From NCBI RefSeq assembly GCF_902703175.1, contig NZ_CACRYJ010000068.1, positions 186,001-250,000 of the forward strand: a DNA stretch of 64,000 bases. The letters are read 5' to 3'. Source of the DNA: Occultella aeris (lineage in GTDB: Bacteria > Actinomycetota > Actinomycetes > Actinomycetales > Beutenbergiaceae). The notes beneath the pieces are model-generated. The model searched no databases, was not told where the DNA came from, and saw nothing but the letters and a program-made list of their open reading frames with translations. This document shows, one piece after another, positions 35,112 to 42,480 of this stretch. The translations under genes were made by a program, and so were the position numbers. Positions within the stretch are counted from its first letter, which is position 1; each line of letters starts with the position of its first letter.

Positions 35112-37259
35112 TCAGCCCTGCCGGTCCGGCCGCAGGTCCAGGCGCCGCAGCAGCTGCGCGTTCAGGGCCACCACCACCGTCGAGGCGGACATGAGCAGCG
35201 CCCCGACCGCCATCGGCATGACGAACCCGATCGGTGCGAGCAGCCCGGCCGCGAGCGGCACCGAGATCAGGTTGTAGCCGGCGGCCCACCACAGGTTCTG
35301 CTTCATCTTGCGATAGGCGGCCCGGGACAGCTCGATGATCGAGAGCACGGCCCGGGGGTCATCGGAGGCGAGGATCACGCCCGCGGACGCGATCGCGACG
35401 TCCGTGCCCGCGCCGATCGCGATGCCGACGTCGGCCTGGGCCAGCGCCGGTGCGTCGTTCACACCGTCGCCGACCATAGCCACCGCGGCTCCCCGCTCCT
35501 GCAACTGGCGCACCTTCGCACTCTTGTGCTCGGGGTGCACCCCCGCGAACACCTCGGTGATGCCGAGGTCGGCGGCCACCGCACGGGCCACCGGCTCGGC
35601 GTCGCCGGTGATCATGACGACCTCGACGCCGCGATCGCGCAGCGCCGCGACCGCCTCGCGGGACTCGGGCCGGACCTCGTCGGCGAGCGCGAGCGCGGCG
35701 ACCACCCGGCCGTCGACGAGCACGTGCAGGACCGTGCGTCCGGCGTCCGCCTGCTCGGCGAGCCAGGCGGTGTCGGCGAGCGGCTCCCGGCTCGTCGCGG
35801 CGAGCAGCCCGGGGCCACCCACCGAGACCTCGCGGGCCGCCCCTGCGCCGTCGGGCACCACGGCCCGGACGCCCTGACCTGGCACCGCGCGGAAATCGGT
35901 GGCGGCTTCGACCGCCAGGCCACGCTCGGCCGCGGCCGCGACGATCGCGCGGGCCAACGGATGCTCGCTCGCCGCCTCGGCAGCAGCCGCGTAGCGCAGT
36001 GCCTCGTCCGCGTCCTGCCCGACGGCGGAGGTCACCGCGAGCACGGCGGGGGTGCCCTTGGTCAGGGTGCCGGTCTTGTCGAACAGCACCGTGTCCACGG
36101 TCCGCATCCGCTCGAGGGCCATCCGGTCCTTGACGAGGATCCCGGCCCGCGCCGCCCGTTCGGTGGAGATCGAGACGACCAGCGGGATGGCGAGGCCGAG
36201 CGCGTGCGGGCAGGCGATCACCAGCACCGTGATGACCCGGATCAGGGCCTCCTCCGGGGTACCCCAGAAGAGCCAGGCGATCAGGGTCAGCGCTGCCGCC
36301 CCGAGCGCGAACCAGAACAGCGCTGCCGCGGCCCGGTCGGCGAGCCGCTGGGCCCGGGAGGAGCTCGAGCGCGCCTGCTCGACGAGCCGGCCGATCCCGG
36401 CGAGGGCCGTGTCGTCACCGACGGCGGCCACCCGCACCCTGATCGCGGAGTCCGTGGCCACGGTGCCGGCGACCACCCGGTCGTCGGCGCCGCGGCGCAC
36501 CGGCGCGGACTCGCCCGTGATCATCGACTCGTCCACGTGCGCGGAGCCGTCGGTGACGAGCCCGTCGGCCGGGACCCGGCCGCCGGGGCGCACCAGGACC
36601 ACGTCGCCGACCACGAGGTCGGCCGGGGCAACCAGGGTGATCTGCTCGCCGTCGAGGCGCTCGGCCTCATCGGGAAGGAGGGCGGCGAGTGAGTCCAGCG
36701 CCGACGTCGTCTGCGCGAGCGAGCGCATCTCGATCCAGTGCCCGAGGAGCATGATCACCACGAGCAGGGCGAGTTCCCACCAGAAGTCCAGGTCGTGCGC
36801 GAACAGCCCGAGGCTCGAGCCGAGCGAGGCGACGAAGGCGACCGTGATCGCCATTCCGATGAGCAGCATCATGCCGGGCTGCCGGGACCGGATCTCGTCG
36901 ACGGCACCGGTCAGGAACGGGCGCCCACCCCAGACGAAGATGACGGTGCCGAGCACGGGGGAGACCCAACCGGTGCCGGCGGGCAGGGTGTACCCGAGGA
37001 TGTCCGCGAACATGCCGCTGAAGGCTGCGGTCGGGATCGCGAGGATCAGTGTGACCCAGAACAACCGTCGGAACTGGGCGACGTGGCCCTCGTGGCCGCC
37101 ATGGCCTGCGTGGGCGTCGTGGCCTGCGTGGGCGTCGTGGCCTGCGTGGGCGTCGTGCTGGCCTTGGTCGTGCTCGGCGTGTTCCTTCCGCGCGGTGTGC
37201 TCGTCATGAGCATCGGGGGCGTGTTGCTCTGGTGTGGCGTGCGTGTGGTGCGGCTCCAT
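35112..37259 (-). CDS. copB: CopB-type (P1B-3-like) copper-translocating P-type ATPase
   Basis: A 715-residue ATPase. The N-terminal ~60 residues are His-rich (17 His, including three DAHAGH repeats at 36-53) in place of a CxxC domain. The TM metal site is Cys350-Pro351-His352 in IACPHALGL; MITGES is the actuator motif; Asp394 in DKTGTLTKG is phosphorylated; GDGVNDAPAL is the hinge; YNLISVP and MSASTVVVALNA complete the membrane signature. CPH with a His-rich N-terminus is the CopB pattern, exporting copper. A CsoR-like dyad lies directly upstream. Confidence 0.93.
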   Translation of the reverse strand: MEPHHTHATPEQHAPDAHDEHTARKEHAEHDQGQHDAHAGHDAHAGHDAHAGHGGHEGHVAQFRRLFWVTLILAIPTAAFSGMFADILGYTLPAGTGWVSPVLGTVIFVWGGRPFLTGAVDEIRSRQPGMMLLIGMAITVAFVASLGSSLGLFAHDLDFWWELALLVVIMLLGHWIEMRSLAQTTSALDSLAALLPDEAERLDGEQITLVAPADLVVGDVVLVRPGGRVPADGLVTDGSAHVDESMITGESAPVRRGADDRVVAGTVATDSAIRVRVAAVGDDTALAGIGRLVEQARSSSSRAQRLADRAAAALFWFALGAAALTLIAWLFWGTPEEALIRVITVLVIACPHALGLAIPLVVSISTERAARAGILVKDRMALERMRTVDTVLFDKTGTLTKGTPAVLAVTSAVGQDADEALRYAAAAEAASEHPLARAIVAAAAERGLAVEAATDFRAVPGQGVRAVVPDGAGAAREVSVGGPGLLAATSREPLADTAWLAEQADAGRTVLHVLVDGRVVAALALADEVRPESREAVAALRDRGVEVVMITGDAEPVARAVAADLGITEVFAGVHPEHKSAKVRQLQERGAAVAMVGDGVNDAPALAQADVGIAIGAGTDVAIASAGVILASDDPRAVLSIIELSRAAYRKMKQNLWWAAGYNLISVPLAAGLLAPIGFVMPMAVGALLMSASTVVVALNAQLLRRLDLRPDRQG
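37103..37156. repeat. Three 18-bp tandem repeats coding for DAHAGH units
   Basis: Three perfect copies of an 18-bp unit (start GGCCTGCGTGGG on the plus strand) encode the repeated His-rich hexapeptides of the copper ATPase. Copy number could vary by recombination and change metal-binding capacity in frame. Confidence 0.9.
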
Positions 37260-37273
37260 GGTGGTGGAACCAT

Positions 37274-37304
37274 ATACCCCCCGAGGGTATTCCTCGAGGG
37301 GTAT
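37274..37304. promoter_or_regulatory. CsoR-like GC-rich dyad upstream of copB
   Basis: ATACCCCCCGAGGGTAT (37274-37290) is an inverted repeat with ATACCC/GGGTAT arms, and ATACCCC with GGGGTAT at 37298-37304 makes a wider overlapping dyad. TACCC/GGGTA operators are typical of CsoR copper repressors. It is 15 bp upstream of the copB start. No csoR gene is in the window. A transcript hairpin ending the upstream ABC-2 operon is an alternative reading. Confidence 0.6.
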
Positions 37305-37320
37305 CTGGCTGACTCCGGCC

Positions 37321-38550
37321 TCAGGCCTGGAGCTTGAGGGCCTGTCGCCAGGAGAGCGCGGTGCCGCCCTGCATCACTGCTCGCTGGTAGATCCGCTCGC
37401 CCAGGCGCAGCAGTCCGTACGCGGCGACGGCCGTGAGGGCCAGGGAGACCAGGCCCTGCCAGACCGGGACGTCGTCGGCGAGCATCCGGATCGGCATCGC
37501 GACCGAGGAGACCACCGGTACGAAGCTCGCGATGTCGAGCCAGATCCCCTCGGCGAACAGTCCGACGAACAGGGCGACCATGATCACGGTGATGATCGGG
37601 CCGGTGTTGGACTGCAGGTCCTCGCTGCGGCTGGCCAGGGAGCCGAGTACGGCCCAGACGGCGGCGAGCGCCGTGAACCCGACCACGAAGAACGCGATGA
37701 ACCATCCGGAGGCGCTCAGGATCCAGCCGATGTCGCCCGCCAGTCCGGTCAGGTTCACCGCGGTCAGGCCGACCACGCAGTAGAGCAGGATCTGCGCGAA
37801 CGCCAGCAGCGAGTTGCCGAGGACCTTGCCGTAGAGCAGCTGGCGGATCGGGATGGCGGTCGCGAGGATCTCGACGACGCGGTTCTGCTTCTCCTCGAGC
37901 ACCGAGTTGGCGATGGTCATCCCGAAGATGATCGCGGCCATGTAGAACAGGAACGCGAAGATGAAGCCGACGATGACGGCGAGGGCGCCACGGTCGGCGT
38001 CCGGGTCCAGGAGCTCCGTGGTGACCTCCGACCCGGCCATGAGGTCACCGAGCGTGGTCCCGGCCGCCTCCGCATTGGCGGCGAGGACCGACTGGCTCAC
38101 CGCGTCCGTGAGCGCGGCGGAGAGGGCGGAGTCCACCTCGGAACCGCCCAGGAGCACCCAGCCGTCCCCGCCGGCGACGAGGCCGGCATCCACATCGCCC
38201 TCGAGGACCGCGGTACGCAGGGCGTCCTCGGAGTCGAACTGGGTGATCTCGAGGGTGTCGCCGGAGGAGGTGATGGACTCGGTGCCGGCCTGCGCCACCA
38301 CGGCCGCCTCGGCCTGGCTCGTGCCGACCGTGTAGTCCGACGTGCGATTGCCGACCACGGCGCCGATGACGACGCTGGCCGCGATCATCGCCAGGGTGAC
38401 GATGGTGGAGATCACGAAGCTCTTGTCGGCCAGCTTCACCATGATCTCGCGGATGGTGACGATCAGCCAGGGGTTGCGCACCGGGGCCGGCGGGCTCTGC
38501 TCGTCCAGGGACGGCGTCGGCGTCTGCGGGGAGGAGTCTGTTGTGGTCAT
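37321..38550 (-). CDS. ABC-2 type exporter permease (NatB-like)
   Basis: A 409-residue membrane protein: one helix near residue 50, a ~160-residue extracytoplasmic loop, then five helices, with the conserved NSVLEEKQNRVVEILATAIP segment of the ABC-2/NatB family. It pairs with the ATPase encoded directly upstream; their ATGA overlap shows coupling. Family members export Na+, drugs or peptides; which one applies here is not visible. Start MTTTDSS was chosen from the overlap. Confidence 0.9.
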   Translation of the reverse strand: MTTTDSSPQTPTPSLDEQSPPAPVRNPWLIVTIREIMVKLADKSFVISTIVTLAMIAASVVIGAVVGNRTSDYTVGTSQAEAAVVAQAGTESITSSGDTLEITQFDSEDALRTAVLEGDVDAGLVAGGDGWVLLGGSEVDSALSAALTDAVSQSVLAANAEAAGTTLGDLMAGSEVTTELLDPDADRGALAVIVGFIFAFLFYMAAIIFGMTIANSVLEEKQNRVVEILATAIPIRQLLYGKVLGNSLLAFAQILLYCVVGLTAVNLTGLAGDIGWILSASGWFIAFFVVGFTALAAVWAVLGSLASRSEDLQSNTGPIITVIMVALFVGLFAEGIWLDIASFVPVVSSVAMPIRMLADDVPVWQGLVSLALTAVAAYGLLRLGERIYQRAVMQGGTALSWRQALKLQA

Positions 38551-39440
38551 CGGGTCACCTCGCGGTAGATGTCGGACAGGGACCGGGTGATGGGGGCGAA
38601 CTCGGTGAGGCCGCGTTCGACGGCGCGCTTCAGCAGCGGCTCCCGGGCGCCGTCTGCCAGCTCGAGGACGGCGCTCGGGCCGTCGACGTCCAGCACGCTC
38701 ACGCCGGGCACGTCGCGGAGCCACCCGGCGTCCGGCGAGGTGACGATGCGGTAGCGGGTCGGGCCGGCGTTGCGGAGGTCGTCCGCCGAACCGGCGGCCA
38801 TCACCTTGCCGTCCGAGAGGACCACGAGCGAGTCGCAGAGCCGGTCGACGAGGTCGAGCTGGTGGCTGGAGAACAACACGGGCACGCCCTGGCGGAGGCG
38901 GTCGCGGAGCAGCTCCACCATGGAGTCCACGGCCACGGGGTCGAGGCCGGAGAACGGCTCGTCCAGGATCAGACCGCTCGGCCCGTGCAGCAGCGACGCG
39001 GTGATCTGAACGCGCTGCTGGTTCCCGAGGGACAGCGACTCGAGCTTGTCCTTGACCCGGTCCGCGAGCCCGAACCGCTCCAGCAGGCGGGTGGCTTCCT
39101 TGGCGGCGTCACCTCGGCTCATCCCGCGCAGCTGGCCCAGGTAGCAGAGCTGGTCGAGGATGCCCTGCTTCGGGTACAGGCCACGTTCCTCTGGCATGTA
39201 CCCGAACCGGGAGCGGTCCGCGGCCGTGATGGGCCGGCCGTCCCAGAGGACGTCGCCGCCGTGGATCACCAGGACGCCCATGATCATGCGCATGGTCGAG
39301 GTCTTCCCGGCGCCGTTCGCGCCGACGAACCCGGTCATCCGGCCCGGCTCCACCGTGAACGACACGTCGTCCACGGCCACCTTCTCGCCGAAGCGGCGGG
39401 TCAGTCCCCGCACCTCGAGCCTGGCGTCCGCTTGCCTCAT
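38547..39440 (-). CDS. ABC-2 exporter ATP-binding protein (NatA-like)
   Basis: A 297-residue ATPase with Walker A GANGAGKTS, an unusual signature LSLGNQQRV in place of LSGGQ, and Walker B GLILDEPFSGLDP. The LSxGNxQ signature and the following EPFSGLDP are common in NatA-like ATPases with DUF4162 C-terminal regions, matching the ~80-residue C-terminal domain here. It is the first gene of a two-gene unit 173 bp downstream of the response-regulator gene, so the kinase system could control it. Confidence 0.92.
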   Translation of the reverse strand: MRQADARLEVRGLTRRFGEKVAVDDVSFTVEPGRMTGFVGANGAGKTSTMRMIMGVLVIHGGDVLWDGRPITAADRSRFGYMPEERGLYPKQGILDQLCYLGQLRGMSRGDAAKEATRLLERFGLADRVKDKLESLSLGNQQRVQITASLLHGPSGLILDEPFSGLDPVAVDSMVELLRDRLRQGVPVLFSSHQLDLVDRLCDSLVVLSDGKVMAAGSADDLRNAGPTRYRIVTSPDAGWLRDVPGVSVLDVDGPSAVLELADGAREPLLKRAVERGLTEFAPITRSLSDIYREVTR

Positions 39441-39613
39441 GCTGGTCCTCCTGTTGTTCCGGTCCTCGCCGCGGCGCTGGTCGCTGCCGTTCGGCCTGGT
39501 CCGAGCCTAGGAAGGACGGGTGCCCCGGCGCGTCGGCCGCACGGGGGAGCCGTGAAGATCCGCCGCGAGGGGGAGACGTGGGCGCCGGTAGCCGGAGGTG
39601 AGCGGCGCTGTTG

Positions 39614-40339
39614 TCAGTCGCCGGCGCCGACGATGCCGGATCGGTGTGCGAACACCACGGCCTGGACGCGGTCCCGGGCACCGACCTTGGCCAGCACATG
39701 GGAGACGTGGGTCTTGACCGTGGACTCGCCGACGAACAGCTCGGTCGCGATCTCGGCGTTCGAGTACCCCTCGGCCAGCAGGGCGAGCACGTCCCGCTCC
39801 CGGGCGGTCAGGCTCTCGACGGCACGCGCCGAATCCGAGCCCGGTGCCGCCGCGCGGTTGGTGGCTGTGCCGTCGGTCGCCCGGCCGGGCGAGCCGGGTG
39901 CATCCGGGACCGGGTCGGCGCCGGCTGCCAGGCGGGCGATCACCTTGACCGTGACCTCCGGGGACAGCAGCGCGTGACCGTCGGCAACCGCACGGATCGC
40001 GGCGACCAGGTCGTCCGGGTCGGCGTTCTTGAGCAGGAAGCCGCTCGCGCCCGCGTGCAGCGCCGCGAACAGGTAGTCCTCGCGATCGAATGTGGTCAGG
40101 ATGATGACCTTCGCGCCGCCGGCGGCGACGATCCGCTCGGTGGCCGCGATGCCGTCGAGCACGGGCATCTGCACGTCCATCAGCACCACGTCCGCGGGCG
40201 TGGTCGCGAGCAGGTCGACGGCCTGGGCGCCGTCCGCGGCCTGGCCGACCACCTCGATGTCGTCCTCGATCGAGAGCACCATGGCGAACCCGGACCGGAC
40301 CAGGGCCTGGTCATCGACGATGGCGACGCGGATGGTCAT
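39614..40339 (-). CDS. NarL/LuxR-type response regulator of the protease-kinase unit
   Basis: A 241-residue regulator with acidic pair DD at 9-10, phospho-acceptor Asp55 in VVLMDVQMP, receiver Lys in FLLKNADP and a C-terminal LuxR HTH (LTARERDVLALLAEGYSNAE, STVKTHVSHVLAKVG). The linker between the two domains is long (about 45 residues, Ala/Pro/Gly-rich). It overlaps the kinase stop by 4 nt. The ABC-2 exporter genes lie 173 bp downstream and are a plausible target. Confidence 0.92.
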   Translation of the reverse strand: MTIRVAIVDDQALVRSGFAMVLSIEDDIEVVGQAADGAQAVDLLATTPADVVLMDVQMPVLDGIAATERIVAAGGAKVIILTTFDREDYLFAALHAGASGFLLKNADPDDLVAAIRAVADGHALLSPEVTVKVIARLAAGADPVPDAPGSPGRATDGTATNRAAAPGSDSARAVESLTARERDVLALLAEGYSNAEIATELFVGESTVKTHVSHVLAKVGARDRVQAVVFAHRSGIVGAGD

Positions 40340-42480
40340 CGGGTCTCGCTCTCGGTGTTGGTGTCGGTGTCGCGGAGGTGGAACCGGGCTCGGACCCGCC
40401 AGCCGGTCCCGGTCAGGCGTGGGCCGATCTCGGCCTGACCGCCGTGCAGCGAGACGCGCTCGGACACCCCGCGAAGACCGTAGCCGGTTCCGGACGTGCC
40501 ACCGCGCGGCTGTCCGTCGTCGAGGACCTCGACCTCCACGAAGGCGCCGGCGGCTGAGTCCGTGGGTCCGCCGTCGGCAGTGCGACCGGCGGTTCCGGTG
40601 CGGAGGGTGACCGACGCGGAACCCGCCGTCGAGTGGCGGACCACGTTCGTGAGTGACTCCTGCACGCAGCGGTACACGGACAGGCCGAGTGCGGGCGGCA
40701 CCCGATCCAGGTCGCCCGGGGCGGCCTCCACCCGGGTCAGGGTGATCCGCAGTCCCTGCCGGCGGTGCTGCTGCGCCAGGTCGTCGAGGTCGGCGAGGCC
40801 GGGCTCCGGCGCCCGGGACTCGGCACTGCGGCCGGCGTCGGTCTCGCTGCGCAGCACCCCGAGCAGGGCGCGCATCTCCCCGACGGCGTCCCGGCTCGCT
40901 CCCTCGATCGTGCGTAGTGCACCCTCGGCGGCCTCCGGTGAGCGGGTCAGCACCCGCCGGGCCGCGCCCGCCTGGACCCCGATCACCGAGACGTGGTGGG
41001 CCACGACATCATGCAGCTCACGGGCGATCCGGAGCCGCTCGTCCACCACGGCCCGGCGCGCGAGCTCGTCTGCCTGGGCGTGGATCCGCGTCGCCTGGTC
41101 GGCCAGCCGGGCACGCTGCAGCGCGCCCCGCCACGAGTTCCGGCCGACGAGGATGGCCCCTCCGAAGTAGGCGAGGTTGATGACCGCCGTGTAGAGCACG
41201 TAGGCGAGGACCGGGTCGAGCGGGCCGGTGGGGCCATCGGTGCCGTAGAACATCGCGACGGCGTTGGAGATCGTGAACGAGATGACGATCCAGGCGGCCA
41301 TCTCGAGCAGCACCAGGGCCACGGCGATCCAGAGCCAGCGGCGCTCGCGCGCCCAGGCGACGGCCGCGTAGATCGCGGCGAAGTAGGCCGTCTGGAACGG
41401 GAGCTGGACGCTCGCCTCGGGGCTGAGGTAGGCGAGGCCGAGGAACAGGGCCGAGGAGATCACCAGTGCGACCATCGGGTAGCGCCGCCGGATGGCCAAC
41501 GGCGCGATCATGGCGGCGACCGCGACGTAGGCACGCCAGGACTCCTCGCCCTCGATCACCAGGCCGAACGACTTGGTGGCCACGGTCAGGCCGAGGCCCA
41601 CCATGATGAACACGATCGTGCCGAGGATGTCCCGGCGTTGCTGGGTCCTGCTGGGTCCGGGCCGCTCCCAGAGCGGCTCCTGGGCGTCGTTCAGCCAGGC
41701 GAACAGGCGGCTCGTCCACGACGCGCGCGGTAGCGCCGTGGACCGGTGCGCCGGTTCGGCGCCGGCCGTCGCGGAAGCCTCGGACGGCGAGCCGGCCAGG
41801 ATCGCGACGGCCCGGGCGTCGCCGCTCACGGCCCGGGTGATCTCCGCGTGCCGCGGGTCCATCGCCGGCAGCACTGCGCTCGCCGCGGTCGCCACGGATA
41901 CCGGGCCACCGGCCGCGGCCGTCAGGTCCGCCGCACCCGTTCCGGCGTCGGTGGCCAGTGCGGCGAGGATGGCGTTCGTCCCGCCTTCGGCGGCCAGGGC
42001 GGCGAGTCCATCTGCCGCCTGGCCCAGGACGGCCGCGGACGCCAGGGACTGGATCACGTCCCGGTCGCGCAAGGCCGCCACTGCTGCGCCGGTGGCAGGA
42101 GTGCGTACCACCCGGACCGGTTCGGCCCCGAGCGTGGTCGGACCCGCGGCGTAGGAGGCAGTCAAGGTGTATGAGCCGGCGCCCGGGAACAGCGGCTGGG
42201 ACGCTGCGGTGCAGACCAGCAGGACGCCCGCCTCGAGGGCCTCGTCAGGGCTGAGCTCCGCCTCGCGAGGCAGGCTGTCCGCCGGCCACGGCCAGCCGGC
42301 CCGGAGCGTGCCGGTCGGCCCGGCCACGTCGATGACCAGGTCACCGTCCGGCAGGTTCAGGCGGGCGTTCACGGTGACCGGCTCGGTCCCGGTGTTCGCC
42401 AGGGTGACGACGCCGAGCAGGGCCTGGTCCGACCCTGACCGTGCGGGCACGGTCAGGGTCAGGGTCAGCGTCGCACTCAT
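40336..42480 (-). CDS. Histidine kinase fused to an N-terminal Ig-like and helical domain
   Basis: A 714-residue open frame. Residues 1 to ~245 form a beta-rich domain (VTLANTGTEPVTVNARLNLP) and an Ala-rich helical part; the same two-part layout ends the protein encoded upstream. From about residue 255 it is a standard NarL-type kinase: FAWLNDAQEPLWERPGPS, several membrane helices (~285-430), His490 in ARELHDVVAHHVS, Asn612 in QESLTNVVRHS and the G box TGYGLRGVSERVSLHGG. The ATG at 42480 overlaps the upstream stop (ATGA). An internal ATG at 41862 could give a 508-residue kinase, but the codons before it are coding-like. Confidence 0.8.
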   Translation of the reverse strand: MSATLTLTLTVPARSGSDQALLGVVTLANTGTEPVTVNARLNLPDGDLVIDVAGPTGTLRAGWPWPADSLPREAELSPDEALEAGVLLVCTAASQPLFPGAGSYTLTASYAAGPTTLGAEPVRVVRTPATGAAVAALRDRDVIQSLASAAVLGQAADGLAALAAEGGTNAILAALATDAGTGAADLTAAAGGPVSVATAASAVLPAMDPRHAEITRAVSGDARAVAILAGSPSEASATAGAEPAHRSTALPRASWTSRLFAWLNDAQEPLWERPGPSRTQQRRDILGTIVFIMVGLGLTVATKSFGLVIEGEESWRAYVAVAAMIAPLAIRRRYPMVALVISSALFLGLAYLSPEASVQLPFQTAYFAAIYAAVAWARERRWLWIAVALVLLEMAAWIVISFTISNAVAMFYGTDGPTGPLDPVLAYVLYTAVINLAYFGGAILVGRNSWRGALQRARLADQATRIHAQADELARRAVVDERLRIARELHDVVAHHVSVIGVQAGAARRVLTRSPEAAEGALRTIEGASRDAVGEMRALLGVLRSETDAGRSAESRAPEPGLADLDDLAQQHRRQGLRITLTRVEAAPGDLDRVPPALGLSVYRCVQESLTNVVRHSTAGSASVTLRTGTAGRTADGGPTDSAAGAFVEVEVLDDGQPRGGTSGTGYGLRGVSERVSLHGGQAEIGPRLTGTGWRVRARFHLRDTDTNTESETR

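Noticed and set aside
39441-39613. Possible terminator GCGCCG/CGGCGC after the response-regulator gene
   Set aside because: A 6-bp stem with a 15-nt loop is too weak to distinguish from chance, so separation of the regulator and ABC-2 transcripts remains open.
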